A stretch of DNA of 16,635 nucleotides from an uncultured Collinsella sp. (GTDB lineage Bacteria > Actinomycetota > Coriobacteriia > Coriobacteriales > Coriobacteriaceae): contig CABUDB010000007.1 in the NCBI GenBank assembly GCA_902490245.1, positions 1 to 16,635 of the forward strand, given 5' to 3'. The notes under the pieces were generated by a model. That model saw only the letters and a program-made list of their open reading frames with translations. It was not told the DNA's origin and made no database searches. Within the stretch, counting starts at the first letter, position 1. Each line of letters starts with the position of its first letter. Positions 7,296 to 14,555 of this stretch are shown one piece after another. The translations under genes and the position numbers were made by a program.

Positions 7296-7502
7296 GGTTA
7301 ATGAGGGTCAAGAGAAAGGTTACAGGTGAAATCCAAACCTCGACCATACAGTCGATGACCCCATGCAGGTGCTTTCTGCGCGTGCACGGGGTGTGAGCGC
7401 CGAGCGGCGTGCCGCCCGCGCATGCGTATACATATCTAAAAGTCCACGGATTGCGTGCCGGCATGGTCACGCGGTCCGCAGGAATAATGATGGGGAGCAC
7501 CA
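7296..7502 (+). ncRNA. Structured 5' leader of the Mg2+ transport operon (candidate regulatory RNA)
   Basis: About 207 nt between the likely promoter and the start codon fold into several clear helices. A three-way junction has P1 GGGTCA (7305-7310) with TGACCC (7356-7361), P2 AGGTT (7317-7321) with AACCT (7336-7340), and P3 TCGAC (7340-7344) with GTCGA (7351-7355). A second hairpin pairs CCCC (7359-7362) with GGGG (7388-7391) and competes with P1. A small stem lies at 7398-7409. An 11-bp stem at 7447-7478 contains two G-U pairs. The ribosome site GGGGAG (7492-7497) could also pair with CCCCAT (7359-7364). I do not see the conserved M-box core (AGGTGAGGCTCC). No T run is present, so control would be at translation or by Rho. 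Confidence 0.5.
7326..7358 (+). CDS. Possible ten-codon leader peptide
   Basis: GTG at 7326 opens a ten-codon frame reading MKSKPRPYSR and stops with TGA at 7356-7358. AGAAAGG (7313-7319) lies 6 nt upstream, a good ribosome site that is partly locked in helix P2. Translation would unwind P2 and P3, and the stop codon lies in the 3' strand of P1. The peptide has two prolines in a basic context. Proline-containing leader peptides control Mg2+ transporter genes in enterobacteria (mgtL, mgtP), although those differ in sequence. It is too short to be proven by sequence alone. Confidence 0.35.
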   Translation: MKSKPRPYSR

Positions 7503-9347
7503 TTGAATTATCTGAGTGAGATGCTCAAATTGCCGGTCTTGGACGTCGACGGCGAAAAGCTCGGCGTTGTGAACGATTTTGGCATTGCTACCGGCGAAGT
7601 TTTTCCACACGTGACGTCGCTCGCGTTCCGCGGCCCCGGCAAGACGCCGTTTATGATCAGCTGGCGCAAATGGGTCGACCGTATCGACGAGACGGGTGTA
7701 CACCTTAAGACGTCGGCCACCGAAATCCGTTTTTCGTACCTGCAGCCGACCGAGCTGTTGCTGGCGCGCGACGTGCTCAACAAGCAGATCGTCGATACGC
7801 AAGGCATGAAGGTCGTGCGCGTCAACGACATCAAGTTCTCCATGTCGGGCGAAAATCAGCTGCGTCTGCTGGGTGCCGAGGTCGGCGCCCGCGGTCTGCT
7901 GCGTGCCATCAGCCCCGCGCTCGAGCATATCGTCGAAGGCTTTATGAAGCACCTGGGCAAGCCGCTCAGTGAGGACATCATCGCTTGGTCCTACATGGAC
8001 TTGCTCGATCGCTCGACTAAGAACATCCAGCTTTCGGTGTCGCACAAGACGCTTGGCGAGCTGCATCCTGCCGACATCGCTGACATCATCGAGCAGCTCG
8101 ACCCGCGCCTGCGCGCGCAGGTGTTCGCGCAGCTCGATACGGCACAGGCCGCCGAGGCCATCTCGGAGTTCGATGACGACGAGCTCATGACCGAGATGCT
8201 TGAGGGCCTGTCCGACACGGACGCATCGTCGATGCTGGCCATGATGGACCCGGACGACGCTGCCGACCTGATCGACGAGCTCGATTATGAGAAGGCCGAG
8301 AAGCTCCTGCGCCTGATGGGCGTCAAGGAGGAGAAGGCGATTCGTAATCTGTTGGGCTACGAGGACAACACCGCCGGCCGCATCATGACCTCGGAGTTTG
8401 TCTCGCTGCCCGCCACGGCGACGGTCGGTGACGCCATCGAGGCGATTCGCAAACTCGACGAGGACTTTGAGAGCGTCTACTACGTCTATACCGAGGATCC
8501 GAGCGGCATGCTGACGGGCGTGCTTTCGCTGCGCACGCTCATCGTGGCCGACCGCGACGCCACGCTGGGCCAGCTGGCCTATCGCGACCTGGTTTATGTG
8601 TCGCCCGACGACGACCAGGAAGACGTGACGGACGAGATGACCAAGTACGACCTGGTTGCCATCCCTGTCTGCGACGAGAACCGTCATATTCTGGGTATCG
8701 TGACCTTCGACGATGCCATGGACGTTATCGCCGAGGAACATCAGGAGGACCTGCAGATCGCCGGTGTCGGCTCGGGCGATAGCGCGTCGGACGACTCGAC
8801 GAACGTGCTCAGCTGGTTCGTGCATCGTCAGTACTGGGTCGTCGTGTGGGGCATCGCCTCGTGCATTATGGCGACGGTGCTGGGGACGGCGCTGGGCTCC
8901 GCGCATCTGGTGGTGTTCCCCATGTGCGCCATGCCGCTCGTGCTGCTGGCTGCCTCGCGCATGGTGTCGTTCGTCAAGAACTACTTCCTGGAGTACGACG
9001 GCCATGACGATGAGCCCAAGCCGTATCTGGGGTTCTTCTTCCAGAGCACGGGTATGGGCCTGATCCTTTCGCTTGTTACTTACCTGTGCGCGCAGCTGGT
9101 GCGCACCGCCGCGTTCCCCGATGCCCCTATGCTTGAGGAGCAGCTCTTTACCGGCTGCTTTAACATTGCTGCCATCATCTGCCTGGTGGGCAACATGAGC
9201 GCCGTGATTTATCTGATGGTGCTGTTCTGGCGCGATGAGCACGACCTTAACACGTCGGGTACCGCCATGAACGTCATCGCCGTCATGATCTCGTGTGTGG
9301 CGTACTGCATCGCCGCGGTGCTGCTCACCATGTTAGTCATGGGTTAG
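7503..9347 (+). CDS. MgtE-like protein: PRC barrels, MgtE_N, CBS pair and atypical membrane domain
   Basis: A 614-residue protein. Two PRC-barrel-like units occupy about 1-80 and 88-150. A helical MgtE_N repeat domain (about 186-285; HPADIADIIEQLDP, MDPDDAADLIDELD) and a CBS pair (about 290-412; AGRIMTSEFV, LGIVTFDDAMDVI) follow. The membrane part has about five segments (445-465, 468-486, 513-535, 550-575, 588-612). MgtE_N and CBS form the Mg2+-sensing cytosolic gate of MgtE channels. The membrane region lacks the GNxGxQ-type pore signature I would expect, so this may be a divergent channel or a regulatory partner for the transporter next door. TTG is the start, 5 nt after GGGGAG; no closer ATG has a ribosome site. 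It overlaps a leader-frame TGA (TTGA). The gene is followed after 8 bp by the NRAMP-like gene. Confidence 0.85.
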   Translation: MNYLSEMLKLPVLDVDGEKLGVVNDFGIATGEVFPHVTSLAFRGPGKTPFMISWRKWVDRIDETGVHLKTSATEIRFSYLQPTELLLARDVLNKQIVDTQGMKVVRVNDIKFSMSGENQLRLLGAEVGARGLLRAISPALEHIVEGFMKHLGKPLSEDIIAWSYMDLLDRSTKNIQLSVSHKTLGELHPADIADIIEQLDPRLRAQVFAQLDTAQAAEAISEFDDDELMTEMLEGLSDTDASSMLAMMDPDDAADLIDELDYEKAEKLLRLMGVKEEKAIRNLLGYEDNTAGRIMTSEFVSLPATATVGDAIEAIRKLDEDFESVYYVYTEDPSGMLTGVLSLRTLIVADRDATLGQLAYRDLVYVSPDDDQEDVTDEMTKYDLVAIPVCDENRHILGIVTFDDAMDVIAEEHQEDLQIAGVGSGDSASDDSTNVLSWFVHRQYWVVVWGIASCIMATVLGTALGSAHLVVFPMCAMPLVLLAASRMVSFVKNYFLEYDGHDDEPKPYLGFFFQSTGMGLILSLVTYLCAQLVRTAAFPDAPMLEEQLFTGCFNIAAIICLVGNMSAVIYLMVLFWRDEHDLNTSGTAMNVIAVMISCVAYCIAAVLLTMLVMG

Positions 9348-9355
9348 GTGGTCGC

Positions 9356-10618
9356 GTGGAAAACACGAAACAAAAGGCGAGCGCCAAGCAAAAGCTGACC
9401 ATCGCGGCCATCTTTGGCGCTATGGGCCCCGGTCTGCTGGCGGCGCTTTCGGGTAACGACGCCGGCGGTATCGCCACGTATTCCAGCGCGGGCGCCAGCT
9501 ATGGCTATAAGATGCTCTGGATGCTTCCCGTCATGACCGTGCTGCTTATCGTGACGCAGGAGACCGCGGCGCGCTGCGGCTGCGTCACGGGCAAGGGCCT
9601 GGCATCGCTCATTCGCGAGCGCTTTGGCGTGCGCAGGAGCGTGCTGGCCATGACGGCGCTGCTGATCGCCAACACGGCGGTGACCATTTCGGAGTTCGCG
9701 GGTATCGCGAGCGGCCTTGCCCTGTTTGGCGTTCCGGCGAGCATTTCGGTGCCGCTCGTGGCGCTGCTGGTGTGGATGCTTACCATGTCGGGCAGTTTCC
9801 AGCGCATCGAGAAGATTCTGCTGCTGGTAAGCTGCGTGTTCGTGACCTACATCGTCGCCGCGTTTATGGCCGGTCCCAACTGGGGCGAGGTCGCGATCGA
9901 CTTGGTCGTCCCCAATATTCAGAACGACCCCAGCTACGTGTCGCTCGTGGTCGCAACGATCGGTACCACCATCGCACCGTGGATGATCTTCCTGGCTCAG
10001 AACAACGTGGTCGATAAGAATGCGGGCGAGGACGATATCGTGCTGCAGCGTATTGATACCGTGAGCGGCTCGATCGCTGCTGATATCATTGCGGGCTTCA
10101 TTATCATCACGACCGGTACGGTGCTGTTCCCGGCAGGTATTCAGATTAGCGATGCCGCCGATGCTGCCCGCGCGCTGGAGCCCATCGCGGGCCAGTGGTC
10201 CACGGTGTTGTTTGCCTCGGGCCTGGTCGCAGCGAGCTTTTTGGCTGCCTGCGTGCTGCCGGGCGTTACGTCGAGTGCCATCTGCGAGGCTTTTGGTTGG
10301 GAGCGCGGCGCCGATCGCAGCTGGGACGAGGCCCCGGTTTACCGCGGCATCATTACGGCCATCATCGGTATTTCTGCCGTGTTGGTGCTCATGCCTGGCG
10401 TCGATTTGTTCCAAATAATGATGACCTCGCAGGTCATCAATGGCGTGCTGCTGCCTGTAGTCTTGGTATTCCAGGTGGTTATCGCGGCGGATCGCCACAT
10501 TATGGGCGCCAACCGCAACGGCCGCGTGTGGAACGTGCTCACTTGGGCGACTATCGGCGTGATTACGGTGCTGACGGTCGTCATGTTTGTGCTGCAAGCG
10601 ATGGGCTACAGCGCTTAA
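9356..10618 (+). CDS. NRAMP-related divalent metal transporter, probably Mg2+ (NRMT-like)
   Basis: A 420-residue protein with about 11 membrane segments and the LeuT-like NRAMP fold. In helix 1 the canonical DPGN is DAGG (Asp35-Ala-Gly-Gly38), and in helix 6 the MPH motif is replaced by APWM (207-210). Loss of the soft methionine ligand argues against Mn2+/Fe2+ selectivity. Such changes are, as I recall, features of NRAMP-related Mg2+ transporters (NRMT), described from Clostridium acetobutylicum and structurally from Eggerthella lenta. The start is GTG at 9356, preceded by AGGTGG (9346-9351); upstream in-frame codons lie inside the MgtE-like gene. The 8-bp gap and the MgtE_N/CBS partner point to a Mg2+ uptake operon. 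A strong terminator follows. Confidence 0.85.
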   Translation: MENTKQKASAKQKLTIAAIFGAMGPGLLAALSGNDAGGIATYSSAGASYGYKMLWMLPVMTVLLIVTQETAARCGCVTGKGLASLIRERFGVRRSVLAMTALLIANTAVTISEFAGIASGLALFGVPASISVPLVALLVWMLTMSGSFQRIEKILLLVSCVFVTYIVAAFMAGPNWGEVAIDLVVPNIQNDPSYVSLVVATIGTTIAPWMIFLAQNNVVDKNAGEDDIVLQRIDTVSGSIAADIIAGFIIITTGTVLFPAGIQISDAADAARALEPIAGQWSTVLFASGLVAASFLAACVLPGVTSSAICEAFGWERGADRSWDEAPVYRGIITAIIGISAVLVLMPGVDLFQIMMTSQVINGVLLPVVLVFQVVIAADRHIMGANRNGRVWNVLTWATIGVITVLTVVMFVLQAMGYSA

Positions 10619-10638
10619 CGCCCACTTTTGCTTCCGAA

Positions 10639-10672
10639 CAGGCCGCGGCCATGGACTGCGGCCTGATTTTTT
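10639..10672 (+). terminator. Rho-independent terminator of the Mg2+ transport operon
   Basis: An 8-bp stem, CAGGCCGC (10639-10646) with GCGGCCTG (10658-10665), has an 11-nt loop and is followed by A and six T (10667-10672). It lies 20 bp after the transporter stop codon. Confidence 0.88.
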
Positions 10673-10701
10673 GCCTGTTATAGGGTGTTAGTTATATGGC
10701 A

Positions 10702-10921
10702 GTGGGCAAAAAATGCCAAATATGAGTACTGTTGCTAAGTGAATAGCATTTACATCCAAGAAGATAATGAACATAACCTATAGTATGTTCATTAAAATTG
10801 GCCCCAATATGCCTTAAACCAGTCAGGTTGGCTGCATTAGGGGCCGCACGGACGTCATTTTGGGTGGTTTTGCCTGCTACTAAAATTGTAACAGTACTCA
10901 TATTTGCCCTTTTTTGCCCAC
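10702..10921. mobile_element. 220-bp element with 32-bp near-perfect inverted ends (MITE-like)
   Basis: The left end 10702-10733 (GTGGGCAAAAAATGCC...) and right end 10890-10921 (...TTTTTTGCCCAC) are inverted copies matching at 30 of 32 positions. The interior is AT-rich and itself folded. GCTA (10734-10737) pairs with TAGC (10744-10747). AATGAACATA (10766-10775) pairs perfectly with TATGTTCATT (10784-10793). GGCCCC near 10799 pairs with GGGGCC near 10840 around an AACC-GGTT stem. No target duplication is obvious. A 69-codon minus-strand frame (10901-10692) begins inside the right end and is not a convincing gene. It sits between convergent genes. It could be a MITE, a REP-like element, an invertible segment or a non-coding RNA. 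Confidence 0.6.
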
Positions 10922-11065
10922 AGACCTTTGAGGTTGCGGCGAAAAGGGCTTGTTTTGATTGTTTGGGGCAGGCGCGAGGCGCGGAAACGATGCCTGGAGC
11001 GGCGGAGCGGCTTGGAATTCATCCGAAGAGGTCTTCATTGGCTGGTGCCAGGAGTGCCTCTGGGT
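10922..11065. other. Gene-free stretch between convergent genes
   Basis: No credible gene is visible. Plus-strand open frames cross it, but they continue into the repeat and hairpin and lack ribosome sites. CAGGC (10970-10974) and GCCTG further on could pair weakly. It may belong to a larger interspersed repeat together with the elements on each side. Confidence 0.4.
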
Positions 11066-11097
11066 GCCGGCACATAAGAAACGTCCCTAACTGCCGG
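11066..11097 (-). repeat. Sixth copy of the GGGGACGTTCC-family repeat
   Basis: Read on the minus strand, this is CCGGCAGTTAGGGACGTTTC followed by TTATGTGCCGGC. It matches units at 7096-7150 in both the GCCGGCA ends and the GGGACGTT core. It abuts and overlaps the hairpin at 11094-11129. Confidence 0.65.
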
Positions 11098-11129
11098 AGG
11101 GGCGTCTGCCGTGGCAGGCACCCCTCCGG
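11094..11129 (-). terminator. Strong hairpin after the acyltransferase gene
   Basis: CCGGAGGGG (11094-11102) pairs perfectly with CCCCTCCGG (11121-11129). CTGCC and GGCAG extend the stem inwards to a 2-nt turn. It lies 24 bp past the acyltransferase stop codon. There is no T run directly after it in the minus direction, so it may end transcription imperfectly or protect the mRNA 3' end. Confidence 0.55.
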
Positions 11130-11152
11130 ATGTGGGAAGTATGCACTACAGG

Positions 11153-13369
11153 CTACTTGTCGGTGCCCAGCTTGTGTGGCTTGTAGGCGAGGGCATTGAC
11201 GAGTGCGTCGGCGGCGGACTTGACGGCTGCCGGCTGCGGATCGTTGACGTGGTCCTCGGGGTGCACGGGCAGGTCTTTCTTGACCGCATCGTGGATCAGG
11301 TTGAGATACTCAGCCACGCCGGTTGTCGACAGGTGCGTGCCATCGCCATCGAACAGGTCGTTGCGGTTGGCACTGTACCCGTACCAGTCGATAACGCGTA
11401 CATTCTTGTAGCGCGTGGCAGCGTTGGCGATGGCCTGGTTCGTGGACCCGACCCACGGCTGCGGGCTACGCGTGTTTACAAACACGACAGTACGCTGCTC
11501 GCCGGCGTCGGCCATGATCGCGTCGACCTGGGCGTCCGTTACCAAACCGTTGGTGCCCAGGGCAAAGACCACGATTTTGCCGGCAAGGTTCTGCTGGATA
11601 TAGCCCTCAAATGTTGCGCGGCCCGCATCAAACTGGCGGCCCTTTTCGGCATCGATATGGCTGTGCGGAAACACGCCGTCAAAGGAATCGACGGCGCGCA
11701 GCGACACGGAGTCGCCAATCATCAGCAGGTCATAGGATCCGTCGGGGAAGCCGTCGTTGTCCTTGTCGGTGTCGTCGGCCGCCTGCTGGTCGGTGGGCGC
11801 GGTGTTTTTGGCTTCCTTGTTCAGAACTTCGGCGCCCTCGCCGCTCAGCGCAGACGTCTCGGGCACAAAGACCAGGCCGCCCAGTGCAACGACCAACACG
11901 ACAGCGCAGGCTGCGCAGACAGAGACGCGCGCGCGTGCCCAGTTGGCGGGCGTGGTGGTGCCATCGCGGAATTCGGCCACGGTGCGGCCGAAGGCGCCCT
12001 TCCTAAACGGCGTTTCGATAAAGCGATAGGAGCACTCGGCTACGGCGACCACCAGCAGCACCTGCAAAATGTACTGCCACCAGGGCGTATCGTTGATGTT
12101 GGCGACCGGGTTCATGAGCAACAGCAGCGGATAGTGCCACAGGTAGATGCTGTACGAGCGCTTGCCAACCCACACGAGCGGTTCGGCGGACAGTGCGCGG
12201 GCAACCATTCCCTGGGGCTGCACGCAGGCCGCGATGACCATGAGCGTGAGGATGGAACATAACAGCGTGCCGCCGCGATACTGGAACGCGGTGTAGCCGT
12301 TGGTGAGTGCGACCATGGCGGCAAGGCCAACCAGACCCACGACGCCCAACACATCGATGGATGCGGGCGAGGACCAAAAGCGCACGAGGGCGCTCGGCTG
12401 TGCCGGGGCGGTCTCGGCTGCTTCGTCGGCCTTCTCGCCAGGCTTGCCCTCGGCGTTCTTGCCGTGCTTGGCGGCGCCAGCCAGGCGATTGAGCCCCAAA
12501 CGATGAGCGAGACGCACCGGCGCCAGGTCGCGATCGGGGATAAAGGCCATCCAGGCACCCAGCAGCAGTGAGAACACGCGGGTGTCGGTGCCGTAGTACA
12601 CGCGGCTGGGGTCGGCGGCAGGGTTGTAAAGCACCATCATGGCTAGGGCAGATGCCGCGGCAAGGCCCAGAACCACGCGGCGCGTGTTGGGCTTGCTCAC
12701 ATGCATGGATACCATGGCAAACAGCAGTGGCGGCCAAATCAGGTAGAACTGTTCTTCGATGGCAAGCGACCAAAAGTGCGTGAGCGGCGAGGGGTCGCCC
12801 AGAGCATTGAAGTACGAGACGTTTTGGGCGATCTGCCACCAGTTGTTGAAGAACAGCAGCGACGGCAGGATGTCGGGGCGCATCTTGGTGAGCATCACGT
12901 GGTTAAAGATGGTGCACAGCGCGCAGGTCACGAACACTACCGTTACCACGGCGGGGACCAGGCGGCGGATGCGGCGAATCCAGAAGCTCTTAAGGTCGAT
13001 GCGGCCGGTCTTGGCGACTTCGTTGAGCAGCAAGCGCGTGATCAGATAGCCCGAAAGCACAAAGAAGATCGTGACGCCGAGCAGGCCGCCCTGAGCCCAC
13101 GTGAGGTTGAGGTGGTAGAGCACCACCGCGACGACGGCAAGCGTGCGCAGACCGTCGAGCGCAGGGATATAGCGGGACTTGGGGCGAGCGGGCGTCTGCT
13201 CCGCGGCGGGAGTATTGGCGCGGCCCTCGTTGTTGGCGGAAGCGCGATGGGGGCTCGCGGTGCGTCGCGGCTCGTTGGCACGGCGTTCGCCCTTCACGCG
13301 TTCGTGCGGCGCCGGCTCGTTGCCCGTGCGGCGTCGGCCGCGCGAGCCCGATTGCGAGAATTGTTCCAT
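11153..13369 (-). CDS. OatA-like acyltransferase: Acyl_transf_3 membrane domain plus SGNH domain
   Basis: A 738-residue cell-envelope O-acyltransferase. A basic disordered N-terminus (1-65) precedes the acyltransferase-3 membrane domain (about 66-500). That domain shows YIPALDGLRTLAVVAVVLYH (67-86, His86 likely essential) and HFWSLAIEEQFYLIWP (198-213). A charged cytosolic loop rich in Lys/Glu/Ala lies at about 298-326. The extracellular SGNH/GDSL-like domain (about 545-700) has GDSVS (Ser554), GTNG (605-608) and DGTHL (Asp676, His679). OatA-type proteins move acetyl groups across the membrane onto peptidoglycan MurNAc or other glycans, often giving lysozyme resistance. Before the SGNH domain is a DTDKDNDGFPDG segment like a calcium-binding repeat. 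The ribosome site is weak (TTGGATGA). It diverges from the ribokinase operon. Confidence 0.92.
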   Translation of the reverse strand: MEQFSQSGSRGRRRTGNEPAPHERVKGERRANEPRRTASPHRASANNEGRANTPAAEQTPARPKSRYIPALDGLRTLAVVAVVLYHLNLTWAQGGLLGVTIFFVLSGYLITRLLLNEVAKTGRIDLKSFWIRRIRRLVPAVVTVVFVTCALCTIFNHVMLTKMRPDILPSLLFFNNWWQIAQNVSYFNALGDPSPLTHFWSLAIEEQFYLIWPPLLFAMVSMHVSKPNTRRVVLGLAAASALAMMVLYNPAADPSRVYYGTDTRVFSLLLGAWMAFIPDRDLAPVRLAHRLGLNRLAGAAKHGKNAEGKPGEKADEAAETAPAQPSALVRFWSSPASIDVLGVVGLVGLAAMVALTNGYTAFQYRGGTLLCSILTLMVIAACVQPQGMVARALSAEPLVWVGKRSYSIYLWHYPLLLLMNPVANINDTPWWQYILQVLLVVAVAECSYRFIETPFRKGAFGRTVAEFRDGTTTPANWARARVSVCAACAVVLVVALGGLVFVPETSALSGEGAEVLNKEAKNTAPTDQQAADDTDKDNDGFPDGSYDLLMIGDSVSLRAVDSFDGVFPHSHIDAEKGRQFDAGRATFEGYIQQNLAGKIVVFALGTNGLVTDAQVDAIMADAGEQRTVVFVNTRSPQPWVGSTNQAIANAATRYKNVRVIDWYGYSANRNDLFDGDGTHLSTTGVAEYLNLIHDAVKKDLPVHPEDHVNDPQPAAVKSAADALVNALAYKPHKLGTDK

Positions 13370-13463
13370 AAAACATCATCCAATGACGAGAATAATCAGC
13401 ACACATTCATTGTAACTGCCTGCTCCTGTGAATGCTTGCTGCTGGCGCAAGCTCAAGCGCGCG

Positions 13464-13492
13464 TCCACATCAAAGTGAACTAAAGTTATAGA
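13464..13492 (+). promoter_or_regulatory. Candidate promoter of the ribonucleoside salvage operon
   Basis: TATAGA at 13487-13492 makes a fair -10 box, with a weak -35 (TCCACA, 13464-13469) at 17-bp spacing. A small palindrome, AACT-AA-AGTT (13478-13487), overlaps the -10 and could be a repressor site, possibly for the downstream LacI protein. This is a weak inference. Confidence 0.4.
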
Positions 13493-13555
13493 GGTGCGAG
13501 AGCACACGATTGACGGCCGACAGCGGGCGCAGAGCCCACGGACGAGGAGGTTTCC

Positions 13556-14551
13556 ATGGCGGATCACAGCATCGTTGCGGTGTTCGGCAGCATGAACATG
13601 GACCTTTCGGTGGCGTGCGAGCGCATGCCGCGCGCGGGCGAGACGGTCGGTGGCAGCGGTTTTATCACCAACGCCGGCGGTAAGGGCGCCAACCAGGCCG
13701 TCGCCGCCGCGCGCATGGGCGCGCGTACGTGCATGATTGGCGCTGTTGGGCGCGATACCTTTGGCGATGTGCTCGTGGCGGGGCTTCAGGATGCCGGCGT
13801 GGGCGTTGAGTTTGTGGCGCTTCGCGATGACGTGGAGACGGGCACGGCGACCATCATTCGCTGCGAAGGCGACAACCGCATCGTGCTGTCGCCGGGCGCC
13901 AACCATGCGCTTGCGGGCGAGGACGTTGCCTGCGCGCTGAGGCACCTGGTGGCCGATGAGTTCGATGGCGATGCATGTGAGTTCGCTCCGGCGGCTGGCA
14001 GCGTCTTTATCGCCCAGGGCGAATGTGATCTGATGGCAACGGCCGCGGCGCTCTCTTGCGCTCACGAGCTGGGATTCTATACGATCTTTAACCCGGCACC
14101 CGCCTGCGGCCTGCCGGCAGGAGCGTGGCCTGCGGTCGACCTGGTCTGCCCCAACGAGACCGAGTGCCAGGTGCTGACGGGCATTCTGCCCACGGATGAT
14201 GCGAGTTGCGTCGCCGCGCTCAATGCGCTGCTCGACAAGGGCGCCGGGGCTGCGGTCATCACGCTAGGCGGTGCCGGCTCAGTTGCACTTGGCGATGACG
14301 GTGAGCTGCTGCGCATGCCGGCACTTTCGTGCGCGGTGGTCGATACGACGGCCGCGGGCGATACGTTTATTGGTGCGCTTGCCGCGGCTCGTCTGGAGGG
14401 CTTGCCGCTCTTTGAGTGCATGGCGGCGGGTGCACGTGCCTCGGCGGTGACGGTGTCACGTTTGGGCGCGCAGCAGTCGATTCCCACGCGTGCCGAAGTT
14501 GAGCGCATGTTTGATTTAGACGATTTAGTACAAGACGGAGAAGCGGAGTAG
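13556..14551 (+). CDS. rbsK: Ribokinase (PfkB family)
   Basis: A 331-residue sugar kinase that phosphorylates ribose to ribose 5-phosphate with ATP. Family marks are complete. The N-terminal GSMNMD (11-16) and GGKGANQA (41-48) bind sugar. NPAPA (179-183) and the NETE (200-203) Mg/phosphate motif follow. The C-terminal DTTAAGDTF (263-271) holds the anion hole and catalytic Asp269, matching E. coli RbsK at this site. The length is slightly above the usual 305-310, with an insertion around 132-150 and an acidic tail. The ribosome site GAGGAGG lies just before the ATG. The nucleoside hydrolase gene begins 4 bp after its stop, so its ribose probably comes from nucleosides. Ribokinase is the best fit; another PfkB pentose kinase is possible. 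Confidence 0.9.
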   Translation: MADHSIVAVFGSMNMDLSVACERMPRAGETVGGSGFITNAGGKGANQAVAAARMGARTCMIGAVGRDTFGDVLVAGLQDAGVGVEFVALRDDVETGTATIIRCEGDNRIVLSPGANHALAGEDVACALRHLVADEFDGDACEFAPAAGSVFIAQGECDLMATAAALSCAHELGFYTIFNPAPACGLPAGAWPAVDLVCPNETECQVLTGILPTDDASCVAALNALLDKGAGAAVITLGGAGSVALGDDGELLRMPALSCAVVDTTAAGDTFIGALAAARLEGLPLFECMAAGARASAVTVSRLGAQQSIPTRAEVERMFDLDDLVQDGEAE

Positions 14552-14555
14552 AACA

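Noticed and set aside
7296..7502. Leader as a standard M-box or other named riboswitch
   Set aside because: The conserved AGGTGAGGCTCC core and following M-box blocks are absent. Short likenesses to FMN (GTGAAAT) and SAM-I (TCAAGAGA) elements are not supported by the rest of their consensus.
7363..7506. 48-codon frame in the leader ending in TTGA over the MgtE-like start
   Set aside because: The stop/start overlap hints at coupling, but there is no ribosome site before ATG 7363 and the peptide is Arg/Ala-rich like a chance frame in GC-rich DNA. Conservation would be needed to revive it.
7467..9242. 591-codon minus-strand frame opposite the MgtE-like gene
   Set aside because: It is a shadow of the real gene, with biased composition and no domain motifs.
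10734..10889. Invertible promoter for phase variation
   Set aside because: The inverted ends would allow inversion, but both neighbouring genes end towards the segment, so neither orientation would drive a gene. It is kept only as an alternative within the element finding.
10692..10901. 69-codon minus-strand frame in the palindromic element
   Set aside because: Its start lies in the inverted end and its tail runs through the other end. The sequence shows no domain, and the frame seems a by-product of the element.
10798..11199. 133-codon plus-strand frame in the convergent gap
   Set aside because: It crosses the element end, the short repeat and the terminator hairpin, lacks a ribosome site, and overlaps the acyltransferase antisense.
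13478..13487. AACTAAAGTT as the LacI operator shared with the regulator's own promoter
   Set aside because: Only a short AACTAAA core recurs near 15666-15672, with different flanks. This is too weak to claim a shared operator.
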